From positions 11,148,032-11,212,031 of the forward strand of contig JACBWW010000017.1 in the NCBI GenBank assembly GCA_020086605.1: a stretch of DNA of 64,000 nt, given 5' to 3'. Below the pieces are notes generated by a model. The model had not been told where the DNA came from. It saw only the letters and a program-made list of their open reading frames with translations, and ran no database searches. Positions 47,136 through 60,900 of this stretch are shown here, in pieces. This DNA comes from Lanius collurio (lineage: Eukaryota; Chordata; Aves; Passeriformes; Laniidae). Position numbers and translations under genes: made by a program. Numbering within the stretch: position 1 is the first letter of the stretch; each line of letters starts with the position of its first letter.

Positions 47136-49689
47136 TTACACCTTCTGTTCCAATGTTGGTTGTGAGAGGCTTTATTGCATAGACTAATTGCAGTTATCCC
47201 ACAACATCGGAATGTAACATCCTTAAAACAATAATGTGACATCAGGTGAGGGGAGGTTAAAAAAATACACTTCAATACTGAAACTCTGATACTCAGCTCA
47301 TTGACTGTCATCCTCTGAAATACTCTGTAAGAGTAGACTGAAAGAGCCTGTGGCTCTTGACATGACAGTACAACCTCATTTAAGCATTTTTTGGAAAAAT
47401 CAATGTTTTGACTGTGTTATTTGATTCCAACAAAAAAGATGCAAGTGCCAGACCTAACATCTAGAATTGTTGCCAGTTGAAGATTTCACTGGTAAGAGAA
47501 TTAAATGAGGCCTAATGGAGTTAAACAGTAAAAAGAAACAAGTGGGGTGACTGCAGGTCCTACACTCTCTCAGCACACCACAACTATGACAGCAAACCCT
47601 AACAGAAGCAGCAATAAAAGCAATAGTTTCTGCTACTGCTCATGTTTAGTATCTTAAACTATACACATCACAAAACATACTTGAAAAATAACGTTGCATT
47701 AGATAATTGAGAAGAAAAGTGCTTGATCATCCAACTGATCATACTGCAAAGCACCAAATTTTGGGGGTTGTTGCAGTGACCGTTGGATATTCACTGGAGG
47801 GCAAGAACAGAAGGGGTTTGATGTGGCACTGCTTTGCCAGTTTCCTTGCCCTCTTCCACAGGTCAGTCAGCATCCCATCCATGACAGCGAAGAACTTTTC
47901 CTCTCAAACCTTTACAGTTTACAGTTTTATTTGTTCCTAGATTTTGCTATGAGAATAGGAAATCCTTACAGCCTGAGACATGTTCCTCTCCTTCAAAGCA
48001 GAAGAAAATAAAGACTGTTGGTGAACAAGTAGCTGGAAAAAATCCCCTGATAATAGGGAGTATGCTAGGATGAAGAAAGTAAAATGATCTTTACTTCTGC
48101 TTCTTCCAGACCTCTGGCTTCCAAGACATTGAGTGGTAGCAAGATGGGTATCAACATGCAAGCAGCTTTTCAAGCGTTCCACTATTCATGCAGCAAAATC
48201 CATACTGTCCTGCTCACTGATATTCTGTCCAAATTTTAAGCTTTTAATTACATTAAAAATTACTTTCAGAATCTAATACATTAAAAAAAAGGTGTTCAAC
48301 AGCCTTTGCGTAGTCAACGAAATTGCTGTAAATGCATTGGTCCTCTTTTTTGGAATGAACAGAGAGCTCCACATCAGCACAAAGAAGAAACTGCCTGCCA
48401 GCTCGAAAGGGTCTGGACTCTCAGATTATGGATTAGAGGGTGTGATCCCAGAGCCTCAACATTATTAATATTCTGTTTTCAAAACTGAAAACCATAATTT
48501 GTATGTCTTCTTTCTCATATACAAAGCCACTTGAACATTTTCTGGTCTATTATAACAATTTCAAAAGTCTTGATACTTAGTAAGAACAAATTCCTGTAAC
48601 CAGTTGCTATGCTGTAGCTATTAGGTGAGCAAGCTGTATCTCAGGAAGGATATGAAGAGGTCTGAAATTTAAGAAGCTAAAAATAGTTGGCAGCTCAAAA
48701 CAAACCCAAAATTAATTATATTAAACAGTTTTTAGTGTGTGAAGAAAAAACTGTCATATATATCTAGAAACATGTATTCAAATTTTGATACTGTACTAAA
48801 TTCCCCCATTTTAAAGGACATGTGACCAAGCATAACTGCTAGCTTTGCGATGTAAAGCAGAAAATTATGCACATGAAAGGAAAAAAAGTTAAAGGAGGCC
48901 TAAGGTTTGGGTTTGCTTTTGGTTTTTTAAGACTCTGAATCTATCCTGAATAATTTTTCTTTAAGTCAGTGTTTCATTTCTCATTGTTCCATTAGTTTCT
49001 CAGTGTTTCATTAGCTGTCATTTTCAGATGTTGATTTTTAAAATTTTTCTGCAGGACAAATTAAACTACTATTTTCAATAAAACTATATTGCTACAAGTG
49101 TACAATTTCTGGGGTATGTAGGACAGAAACAGGACAATTCAAAGGAGCCATTTTTATTTTACAGATCACTAAGTTATTTTTAAGAATTCTCCTAACAGTA
49201 TCTAGGAAAACGTATTAACAAACTTGAATTCATAATACTGTCACCTGTATCATCCTCAAGAAGGTTTCACAATCTACAAATGGAATACTGAAAGCCACTG
49301 GCAGATACCCTCTGCATGGCATGTGCAACATCAACATTCGAACTAATATCCAGCTGGGGAAATTAATCTGAAAAGCATTGAATATTGTAAAAGAGATAAG
49401 AGCAGACTCAGCATAAAAAAAAACTCAGCACAGATTACATAAAAGACATAATCATGAGTTAAGCAACGAAGATGACTGCATAGCTGAAGGGAAAATAATG
49501 CCTCCTGCAAATTCAGGTTGAGGCCCTACAACATTATACTGCATTTTTCACTCACATAACCACCTGCTATTTTTTCACGGGACTTTTGTCTCATTCCACA
49601 TAAAAGGCAGGCAATGCTCCCCCACCACACAGGTAGTCAGATTCAATTTGCAGAGGCATCACTGTGAGAATGTTCAACTCTCAGCTGAC
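47136..49689. other. Intron 1 segment, no gene seen
   Basis: The segment is AT-rich. Short frames at 47707-48011, 47937-48182 and 48306-48488 show no domain. No repeat is recognised. Confidence 0.8.
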
Positions 49690-51180
49690 TCTGAAATTGT
49701 GTGAGACCTTCTGCTCCAGCTGGATCCCTACAAATCTATGGGGTCTGATGGGGTTCATCCAAGAATCCTCAAAGAGCTGGCTGATGTCATTGCAAAACCT
49801 CTCTTGATGAGTAGTCTTAAGAATCCAGAGAGGTCCCAGCTGGATGGAAGCTTGCAGAATATTGTCCCAATTTTGAAGAAGGGCAAGAAGAAGGACCCCA
49901 GAAACTATAGGCCTGTTAGTATCACTTCAGTGCTCAGTAAAATCATGGAAAGAAATTATTGAAAAACACCTGAAGAATAACACAGTCATTGGTCACAGCC
50001 AGTATGGCCTCATGAGGGGAAAGTCCTGCTTGTAGAACTTGATTTCCTTCTGTGACAGGGTAACGCACCGAGCTGATCTAGGAAAGCCAGTAGATGTAGC
50101 CTTTTTGGACTTCAGCAAATCTGAATATGCTCACAGACAAAGTGTCCAGCTCACAGCTGGATAACGCTGTGACACGATGGGTGAGCAACTGGATCACAGG
50201 CTGGGCACAAAGAGTTACAGTGAATGGGGTGACGCCACGCTGGTGACCTGTCACTACTGGGGTTCCACAGGGCTCCATCCTCAGCCCAGTTCTCTTCATT
50301 AATGACACTAGGAAAGTTTGCCAATGACATTAAATTAGGAGGAGCTGTCAATTCCCTTGATGGCAGAGAGGCACTGCAAATTAGAGGTCTGGGCACTCAC
50401 CAACCATATTAAGTTCAAGAAGGAAAGAGCTGGATTCTGCACCTGGGATGGGCAACCCTGGTTGTGTGCACAGACTGCGGAATAAGAGGCTGGAGAGCAG
50501 TGCCATGGAAAGGGACCTGGGGATCCTGGTCCATGGCAAGTTGAACATGAGCCAGCTGGCAGCCAGGAGGGCCAGCTGTGTCCTGGGGGGCATCAGGCAC
50601 AGCATCACCAGCCAGGCAAGGGAGGGGATTGTCCTGTTCTGCTGTGGGCTGGGGCAACCTCACCTCGAGTGCTGGGGGCAGTTCTGGGTGCCACAATACA
50701 AAAACATTGAGCACAAAGAAGGCCCTCGAGCATGGTGAAGGGTTTGGAGGGGAAGTCATGTGAGGAGAGGCTGAGATCACTTGGTTTGTTCAGCTGGAGG
50801 AGACTGAGGGGAGACCTCACTGTGGTCTTCAACAACTTCATGAGGGGAAGCAGAGGGGCAGGTACGAATCTCTTTACTCTTGTGACCAGTGACAGGACTC
50901 GAGGGAACAGCACGAAGCTGTGTTGGTGGGAGATGTTTATGTTGAATACCAGGAAAAAGTTTTTTACCCAGAGGATGGTTGATCACCGGAACAGGCTCCC
51001 CAAGGAAGTGGTCACAGCACCAGCCTGACAGAACTCAAGAAGTGTTTGGACAATGCACTCAGGGACATGGTGAGATTCCTGGGGTGTCCTGTGTAGGGCT
51101 GGGAGTTGGACTTGATGATCCTTACTTGAGGTCCTTTCCACCTCAGCATATTATTTTTTATATTTTTATGATCCTACAAT
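49690..51180 (+). mobile_element. CR1 LINE, longest copy, decayed reverse-transcriptase region to 3' end
   Basis: About 1.5 kb of plus-strand CR1. It begins in the reverse-transcriptase part of ORF2 (translation from 49738: MGSDGVHPRILKELADVIAK, later DPRNYRPVSITSVLSKIMER), continues through several frameshifts and stops, then the gaggctggagagcagtgcca block, and ends with gaggtcctttccacctcagc atatt at about 51150. NYRPVS is a conserved reverse-transcriptase block. No frame spans the element, so it cannot move by itself. It is antisense to ZEB1. Confidence 0.94.
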
Positions 51181-54100
51181 TCTTTGTATCCACGTACCCA
51201 AACATCACTCTGATGTAGAGTAGGCTTCACTTGATAAAGTAAGACCAGATTTAAAAATTAAATAAAAAAGCCACCAGCACAAACTAAATTGTTCAATAAT
51301 TTGAAAGTTCAAGTTTTTGGAAGTATTTATCATTTTGACAGCCAGATGACATGTGCAGATGAGAATTTTAGCAGACTGCAGCTGCTCTGTGAACACCAAG
51401 TGTTCTACAGAAGTGACCTGAGCAGCAGCTACACAGCCAGAGCAAGCTCTGTTCATTGATCACTGAATGAGGAACAGATGTGATGGAAAGCTGTAAATTA
51501 CAAACCATTGTAACCACTACTGTTCCAGGTAGGCAGTGGCCATGCTTCACATTTTACATATACTCTTTCCTTCCGCTGGTGATCTTGCTCATCTCTTGGA
51601 TCCTGGCTGCTCTGCATAATGACTGCAATAACTCGGTGTCAGACAGGATCTCAGACTTGTACTCCTCCTTTCTTCTCAACACTGAGAGTAATGCTGGTAA
51701 ATTTATTTTGTCTCTCAAGTGTTTCCAGTCAGAGACCTGAAATAACCCTGCATCGATATCTTTGAAAGATACTATTCATTAAATCCTGAAGACATATAAG
51801 AATGAAAGCAAAAGCTTGAAGACAAAGCTTGACCTATACAGTAGTCACTGGTACCTCAAAAGCCTCTGCAAACATTTACACTTTTCTTGTCCCAATAACC
51901 TGAGTCGATATCAGCCCTGGAAAGGAGCCACAGCCTGCTCATTGATCCTTTCCTTAGAGCCTTCTCTTCCCCATCAGTTAGTTTACAGGTCATCTCTTTA
52001 CAGTTCCTTTACCTTAGCCCACAGAATTCAAAGAGGTTAACAAATATCAAACTAATGTGACAGGCACACAGAACTTAATACTCAATTAAAAATATTACAC
52101 CAAGCCTTTTCTCAAGTGCATGCATGACTGGGCTAATTCAGGTTTTGCAGGTAGTTTCTCCACAGTTTTAGAAATCTTTGTTGTTTTATTATTTTTCTTT
52201 TTAGGTGATATCCCAAGATCATAAGCAGTTAATGAAATCATGCTAAAGAGAACCACACTGAGGTTCAGTAGCAAAATCCTGCTGAACAAAGCGGTTTTTT
52301 AGCAATGGATTCAGTTCGAGAGATATTAAGGACACTAAAAACGATCATTTTGAAGACTCCTGAAATTCTAAGAGCTATTATGATTAGTAGCAAAAAAATT
52401 GTATCATTTAAATATTTAAGATGGAACACACCTTACTCACCAGATCTCTGATGAGAACTAAATCTTAACAACATTATACATTTATAAACTGCGTTGAGAA
52501 CCCTGAATTCTGAGTATTCTTATGGGTACATTACTAACCATATCAAAACCTTCTTTCCTGGCCCTAAATGTACCATCCTTTTGCAACATATAGATACCTT
52601 TCCTCAGTTAAATAGCAAATGAAGTCTTAATGAAATCTTACAGAACACTATGTTCAGAACTTAAGAAAATCATTTGCTCAACTTTCACTTCATAAACTTT
52701 GCAAAGTCACTCCACAGCAAAAAGGAATTTTTAATAGCGACATGAATCCTAAGGAAGAAACAGCATAAACTCCAGCATGAAGACTTAAGTTTTCACACAG
52801 CAATAAGCAACAACGAAAAAAAAACCCCAAAACAATACAAAAAAGGAAACAAAAGCTTGTTTTTACAAGGTAGCATGTTACCCAGATGCAGCCTATATAT
52901 AATATTTATTTTAAATAATTAGTCAGATATTGGTTCTAAGATTAAATCTGAGAGTCTGGAACTGCTGTTATAAGGAAAATCTGGTAAAGCAGATGTTTAA
53001 GAATTGAAAGGAAAAGAACAGATGAGGGCAGTATAGATTTTTGTCAATTAATACTTTAGAAGATAAGGAAATACTTACAGCTATTTTTAACCACGGCTTC
53101 CTGCTGTTTTCCAGACTTACATTTAAATCAAAGTGCCACTTGCAAAGTAAAACTGCAACACTGACAACTTTCACAAGCTGAAGCTGTTCCAAGAAAATAA
53201 AAAAAGCAAAACCAACAAAACAAAACACAAACCCAAACAGGATCCTTCTAACTCTTCTTCCCTAAGCAATCTCTGCCATATCAGCTTATGCTAGACAGGA
53301 AGGATCTCAAAGGGTCATATTTTCAGTGCCATAATGTAAAAGTAAATACTGAAAAACAGGAGAAAGAGAATATCGATTCTTACCGGGCAAACAGGTGCAA
53401 ACAGAAAGGAAGAAATAAGTGGTGTCAAGAAAAACATAAATTAGCAAAATTTCCAAGAAGAACAGAACAGATTGACTAGTCATCACACTAATTAAAAATG
53501 CTCTATATTTTCTCTAGGAAGTGCACTAAAATACATTCCTTTTCCGTTTTACAGGTGTACCTAATTTAAAACAGCATGAAACTTATAAATAGAAAAAAAT
53601 CAAATAATCTATTTCCTCAAGATTGTTTGTTGCTCCACTTGTAACATGCAATTCCAGCTCAAGTATCATGCTAAAAATCCTCTTACTATCATCAGGAAAA
53701 GTTGGGTTTCTTTTCCCAGATTCATTGAAATTGAAACCAAAAAGAAAGAGAAAAAAAAGGCGTATATATGTTGTACAGCCTTAATAAAGAGGCAGAGAAA
53801 CACAGAAATGGAACATATCAAAGGCAGAAGTTACCATGTATTTTTTATGTAATGACACCTTAATGGGTTGAAGTTTTTTTTTCTATGTGTCACAGGACGA
53901 CAGTCTTACATTCAGAAATTAGATACTTAAAAAGCCATAATCACAAAAAAATGTATATACACATTTAAGGGGATAAACCTAAAAATCAGTGCACTGAAAT
54001 GGTAGACTAGTTTTACACAAAGTGAAACTTGGGTAAAAGCAAGTGTAATTCCAATAAAGGCATATAGAAACAACCACATCAAATGCCTTTTGACTACTGC

Positions 54101-57100
54101 TATGGGCTGTTGGTAAAAACCAAAACTATGCTAATGAAGCTTCTAAAATAAAAAGTTAAACATGGAAATCAACTTCCATACAGAAGCATTAATACAGAAA
54201 ACTAAAATCTTTGCAAGCATCCACATATGAAGTGCTTAAGTAATTGAGAATGTTTTCAGTGCATTTCATAATAGCTATTTAATGTTTATATGGCTCAAAC
54301 TCAAAGTATATAAAAATCATTGCCTATTTTAACACACTAAACAAAACAATTATGAAGTATGTGACAGTTCAGGTAGAAATATTGGTTGTTATCCATTAGA
54401 AACAAAGTAAGTAGCATTTCACATCATTTACTACTACACAAAATAGATGTTATTGCTGTTGATTTGTCACTGTAAAATCTCTCCCTATAAGCAAAATCCA
54501 ACAATTAAAAAAACCCAGAGTGAAATAAAAAGGAAAATAACCCCAGAAGATCTAAATAGAAAGGCAACACATGTACAGAGGGGTGATGAGCTTTGTAAAG
54601 TAACAGTGTGGCATCCTAGATCATATAGAAGACATTCCACAGAGCATATATATATAAAATCTTGTTTGACTTTTATTGTATGCAGAGATTTTGATATAGG
54701 AAGATATTGGAGCCACTGAGCCACACTGTTCAATGTGGATCATTTGCTGTTCTCTTTTTTTCACAATGTTCTCTTAGCATCTGCAGTTAGTATCTTTCAC
54801 ATTTTTCTCCATTTATGCTGCAAAACCAAACAGCTCCTCTGTCAGAGATGAGTAACAAGTGAAAAAATTGTCAGGGCTTGAAGGCTGAAAGATGAATTAC
54901 AAGGAGATGCCAAGCAGAACAGCACTGCCAACACCCACTGATCCTTGAAGGTGTCCAAGGAAATGGTGGATGACACCCAGTGGTGCTCTGCCCAGAAATG
55001 TGAGTCTTGGAAGACTTGCCTAAGATGGAAGATTGCAGTGCTTGACTTCTGCAAGCTGGTGGGATAGACAAGCAGCATGGGATCCACCAAGACTAGTTAA
55101 ATCTAGTTCATGGGCTCTCCAACCTTGGCACTGCCTGCCAGAACCAGTACTTGGCATGGTAAGGGGGCCTTCAGGCCTGTGTGTGGGATGGGGATTGTGC
55201 TGCAGTTTCTCAGCAAGGTTTCTCCTCACTTTTGAATGACCAAGAGGGATTCCACTGTGTTGAGAAGCTTTCAGGTTCTAAACTGGTTTTGGTGACAGAC
55301 TGGCAGCTCAGATTAATTTTCGGAAAGATCTTTTGATATGAGGGTAAAGAGCTGTTGGTCACCTTGGAGCCCTCAAACATGAAAAAGAAAAGCCCACGCC
55401 AGAATGCTCCACGTAGAAAAGCCTCACATAGGAATCTCTGTGGAGCCTGGAAGTAGAAGGTATGAACACACCCTCCATCCCAGAGGGACCTCAAAAACCA
55501 TACAGAGAACCAGTGAAGGACACTCCCTAGCCAGATCCTTAGCCTGATTCAGGGCACAAAGTCCTTATAATCACGTTTGATGACCCAGTTGTAGAAAATG
55601 AGGAAACAGTTTTTTGATGCATAATTTCTATCTTAAAAGACACTAAAAATCTGAGTCCTTGACCAGACTTTACTAGTTTGGCTCTGGTGGAACTGCACAC
55701 TCTCACCAGTAAGGGTGGGAGGGCAAAGGGACAGCTGTGGCCAAGAGGCAGAAGAGAGGCATTAACTACCTTGTCATCATGGTTAAGGGATAGCTCCCTC
55801 TTCTAACAGTGCAATGAGCAACCCAAGGCATTTATTGTTATTCCACAAGAGCTGTTGAAAATTATGCAGGCTAGAATGAAATTTAAAGATTGTTCAACAC
55901 TCAAGTTGCTATTAGAACACTTTGTTTTCACTTTCTTATAAAAAGCAACATCACCCAACTTTGTAAGTTTTGACATATCATCTAATTTAAGGCAAATATC
56001 AACATGGAGCTCATCTGTGATAAAATAGCTAAAATAATTTCAAGAAACCTGGATACAGAAAGTATTTTAAAACCTGAGCAAAATGCATGCGCACGCACAC
56101 TGAAGCCTCATCTTTGAGCACAGTGGTACCTGTATATTTAGTAAAAGGAGCCTGATAAGTTTAAAGATGTGCAATTTATAGGATACCAATTTGCATTTTT
56201 CTGTTTTCATCCCCTAGAATTGGCCCAAAATACATCTCCAAGGCACTGTGGGAATAAGAAATTTGTATATACTAATGACAATAAAAAAGCTGAGATCCAC
56301 AACATTGCATAGCAAGTCTCAGTAGGTCTTCTTCAACTTTATCAGCTAAGCTGTCTAAAAACTGTGGACACTGTCAATACTGTCAGAGGTCTCTATGCTC
56401 CATTTTCCCCAGAGTAAAATTTTCCAAGTTACAACATCGAAAGAGTTTTATACAGTACATAAACACAGCCCCAACAACTGAGTATCTTTTGTGCACTGAC
56501 ATTATCTGGAAGAATACTGCCACAGCAGCACTGGAAAAAATTTAGGAATTTTACCAAGAAAGTTTTACAATCTTTCTTTGACAATCATGACTTCAAGGAT
56601 GAAGTTAGTCTTTTCAAAAATGGATTTTCCCCACAGTTTTAGCTCTTTGGTTAGGTAAGCACTGAAAATACAATCCAGATGCCAGAAAGTTTCTCCTAAG
56701 CTTTCAGCTACTCTGTGCTGACACCTAGGCAACATAGAAAGGAAAATGTGATTAGAATGCAAAGGGCATGAATGAAGTGAGGAAAAGGAAAAAAGTAGAT
56801 TGTAGCAGATGCGGTGAGTGGGAAGCTGCAGGAAACTGGCAAGGGAGGATTTGAGCCTACTTGGCAAGAACAGTGGGAACTGGAGGGAAGGTCAATGGAA
56901 AACCAAATCATTTGGGCAAAGAGGATGGAAGACAGAAGAGGCAGTTGACTACGAGTCAGTAAGAAAAACGGCAGATGAAGGACTAACAAGCAGTTTGGTG
57001 AGGAGACAGAATGAGGGTGCTGAGAAAGTGGGACAATTCGGAGAACAGAAAGAAAGGCACAAGGAGGGACTACCACAGAACTGGGAAACTCGGAATGCAA

Positions 57101-60100
57101 GGGAAGGGACACAAAGATAGCATCACAGGTGCTGAAAGGCAGTGGGAAGAAGACACATTCATGTAGCTCTTTTCCGTTTCTTCTCAAGGACACTGATGAG
57201 GTGGGGGCACAAGAAGATGGAACAGAGCAAAAAGGAGAAAAAATTAGCAGTCCAAGGAAGGAAATAATGAATGGTAGTCAGAAAAAAGGAAGAAGGGAAC
57301 CAGATAAGCTTCCATGAAGATACTGGTACAGAAGGAAAGAATAGACTGTGACTGACACAGGAACTCTGAATAATGCAGTTTGGTATCATGAACAAGACTG
57401 AGACAAACATCCAAAGATGGAGAAGGGGTAGGAGGTACAAAAGCAAGTTGGAATAGAGAAATTTTCATGCTCAGAGCTACAGAAAAAGAAGCGGAAGCTT
57501 CAGAACTTTCCAGAACTTCTTCAAGCGGAATGCCTAACTCCCAGCAGTTATCTGTCTTCTCTCCTGGCAGAGGTTATACAGCTTGCTAGCAAAACATGCC
57601 TTCTGTTCTACAGTAGTCAATGTAACCAGCAGCAACAGCCCAAGCCACATGACTTCATGGGGCATTTAAGTGTTCATGACTTGCTGATCAACTGCATACA
57701 GATTGACAGAATGAAAGTTCAAATGTACCAGTTCAGGCTGTTAAAGTCCACTTTTCCCACCTCACATGAAAATAAAGACATGTGAAACCATTATTAATGT
57801 GGCCCTTCCCACCAAAACTGTATTACTATTCAGAGTAGAAGATGCATCTCCATTGGGAAAGAATGAGGAACTGTCAGTGACTGTTGCATCTTGGGTTCTT
57901 TTACTGCAGAGCTTGAAAAGTTGTGAACAACACCAGGATTACAGCAAGACAGTCTCTCACTGATATAACCATATGCTATTCCTGTCTTTGCTACAGATTC
58001 TCTATTAACACCAAGAAAGTAATTCAGACCAAATTTATTTAAATCTCATTAATTATGCTACTTTCTCCATTTTTTTCAGATATCCAGATGTTTTCTTCTA
58101 AAGCAAATAGTTACTAAATAATCAGCTGCAGTTACACTAGCAGAAGCTATGTTTGGTATTGCACAGTATTTCTACTATTAAGTCTCAAGTTAAGCAGGTT
58201 TAAGCACTGAAGTATTTAAGAATGTAAAAAAGTCACCCAAAATTGAAAATCTTCCCTTTACAATTGCACCTCAAAGCAGCACTGTGAAAAGAGACAGTTG
58301 TGAAGTTTTATGAATACTTATTTAGAAATATTTTTTATTTCTGAGTAATGTTAAACGTTATACTGTAAGTTACAAAGCAATACATGGAACAATAAGCTGG
58401 AAAACTGTTGTGACTAATTTTCCGTTAAATATATACCACATATCTGCACTGAAACCTGAGTTTTGTGGAAAAAAATGAAAGTTATCAGGAACCTAAAAGC
58501 AACTACCTATACACATACATTCAATGAAGAATCTGTGTTTGGAGAGGAAAGAGAACAGAGAGGAAAAGTAGTGAGATACAAATTAACTATGTAGCTTGCC
58601 ATTTTTTAACCTCTGAACATTCACTTAGAGCAGTAAAAGTTAAAACTGTTTAAGACATAAGGGCACATAGATCAGGAAGGACAGGAATTTAGTGGGGTCT
58701 CGCTTCATTCGTTCTTTCTTTTTTATTAATAGAACAAGGCCCCCAAATCTTAGACTACAGTCTCCAGGTACTCCATGTGCTGTCATGCTTCTTTCAGAGC
58801 AAATTACATTTGACAAGATTCGGATATCAACAATTAATTAAACTTGAAGTGGTAAATTATGTTCATAGCCCACTTAAAATATTAAAAGCTTCTTTTGCTG
58901 CTAAACAAGCAAAATTAACAGGAAAAAGCAGCAGTTTTTAGAAACAATCCTTTTCTGGCCAGATATAAGCATTTGTTTCTCAGTCAAAATATCCGCAGAT
59001 CTGCCAAAATCCAAGAAGAAACTAATGTTACACAGGGAACAGGTCATCTCCTCTACACTGCTAACAGAGAACAGGTGATGGTGACTCACTTTATATGCAT
59101 ATCAATGGCATGACTAAAGATGAATTTCTCTGCAAAATATAGTAGCCCTTTGTCCAAAATAAACTTCAAAACTTGTCATTCACTTCTACAGAATAAATAT
59201 AAATTAATAGAATTGCTGAGATATTTTCTCCTTTGTTACAGACACATGCATCCTCTTGAGATGCAGTGGAAAAGCTTGGTCTTAAAGGTTTGACTAGAGT
59301 AAAAAAGAAACCCAGAGAAAGACTGGAATCCAACACATACCACATATTTAGAGTGGGTGTGCTTAATTTGAAATAAAAAAGTTCCATTTCTACAGTTGAA
59401 AATCGAACAGAGAAAACAATTTAAAAGAAGTCTTCTCATGAAGAGGGAATGCTGCAGAATGGTATGTCTTGTCTTGAAAAAGAAAGAATTTACAGCAACT
59501 AGATGGACTTGCTGGAGTCTGCTGCACTCTGGTTTAGATGGAGAGTTGCTAAAAATCCACTGTTCCCATTTTTAATGTTATATGTAGTCTCAGAGGGAAA
59601 ATTTGATTTGACAGTGAATTAATCTGTTCTTTTGGTTCTTCTTACATGAGAAGTAATTCTGCAGTAGCAGCAACCACGTAAAGCAACAATATTGCAGGAT
59701 TTTTCTTCCTCCTTGCATTACACTTGCCTCTTAGATTGTAATTTTTCCTTTTAGTGTTCTTTCCTGTTCTGCACTGGTTTTTATATCATATTCATTTTAA
59801 ATTGGATTATGCTGGCTACAGACTAGATGAAATGTTGTTGATATTTTCTCTTTATGTAATTTGGTAAATATGATAATCTGATATATAATGAACTATAAAA
59901 ACCTTTTCAGTGTGCCAGTATTGCAGGTTTGGTTTAGTTTCATGGTGTGCAATGGCATTGATTTCCTCAGAGATAGAAACTAATCACAACTGCAGTAACC
60001 AGGACCATTTGCCTCAAATAAATGCTCAAATAAAAATAAAGACTGTAAGAGAAGTCAGGAGCATTGCTATCAGAATATCTGCTATGATTCATTCCAGTTT

Positions 60101-60555
60101 CCTCTTTCCAGTTCTTTCTATGCTTATGAAGTTTTCCTTAGCATTGGAAACAGCTACACAGTTTAGGGTAGCTGATCTTGTACATTTAAAAAATGGATTT
60201 TATATAATTGATCTCACAATCAGCTGTTAAAATACATTAATATTTTGTTCCAAAATCTGGAGCAAAAACCAGCTTAAATGAAATGGAAATTTTGTCTTAG
60301 CCCAACTGTTTTCCAACTCTGCTTTCTACTTTTATCTGTATCTATACTCTATTTGCCATTTCAAATGTTCATAGCGTCATTCCACCTCTTTTGAACAGTG
60401 ATTCTACTTCTCATAAACTTCCTGCTTAAAACACTGCTTAATTCGTAGGAAGAAAAAAATCCTCACAGTTTAAATAGTACTAGGTTAAATATTTATTTTC
60501 TTGTTCTAGCTGCTACAGCACTATTCCTTTTATTGCATGAATCTCTGTTGAAAAA
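51181..60555. other. Intron 1 segment, no gene seen
   Basis: Mostly AT-rich. About 54860-55780 is GC-richer than its flanks, with short frames on both strands but nothing I recognise; it could be an old repeat. The purine-skewed tract at about 56730-57330 is listed separately. Other short frames have no known domain. Confidence 0.78.
56730..57330. other. Purine-rich (plus strand) tract
   Basis: For about 600 bp the plus strand is dominated by A and G, with many gaa, gga and aagg words; the minus strand is correspondingly pyrimidine-rich. The long minus-strand frame at 56708-57193 (161 residues) is Ser/Pro/Leu/Phe-rich, as expected of a pyrimidine strand, and I do not accept it as a gene. No simple repeat unit is visible, so this is skew rather than a microsatellite. 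Confidence 0.65.
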
Positions 60556-60559
60556 TGTT

Positions 60560-60900
60560 ATGTATCATGTTATGATTTTAGTCTCTCTGAAAGATGAGAC
60601 ATTTGTTCTTTTGATGCATGTATTAGGAATTACAGATCAGCTACTTGTCCTTTATCATAGGACAAGTACTCTGCTCCAGTATTAAGAGTTTAAAAAAACT
60701 GAATTTAATTTGGCTCTTCTGCTATTCTAGCATGAAATCTCTCTGCAATTCCACATCACCCTTGTTTCCATGACCCTGAATAATTTCACATCATTAGCAA
60801 AGTTACTCTTTTTGCTCTCCACACTCTTTTCCAGACAATTTATTGAACAGCAAATATCCCAGAAAGTTTTCTGCATTTGTGTGAGTATCTATTTTATCAC
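60560..60900 (-). mobile_element. Ancient CR1/L3-like LINE relic
   Basis: The plus strand contains ctgaataatttcacatcatt, agcaaagttactctttttgc, cttttccagacaatttattg and aacagcaaatatcccagaaa. These resemble the reverse complement of the old amniote CR1 reverse-transcriptase region (family knowledge: a 'gtgtcatctgcaaa … ttgaacag' pattern). It is more diverged than the bird CR1 copies. Order and spacing support the call; the borders are uncertain. Confidence 0.5.

Noticed and set aside
49738..51028. Reverse-transcriptase-like frames as an active retroelement gene
   Set aside because: They are short pieces of one decayed CR1 broken by stops and frameshifts.
56708..57193. 161-residue minus-strand open frame
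   Set aside because: Its Ser/Pro/Leu/Phe-rich composition is what a pyrimidine-rich strand gives in any frame. There is no domain, and a purine-strand frame overlaps it.
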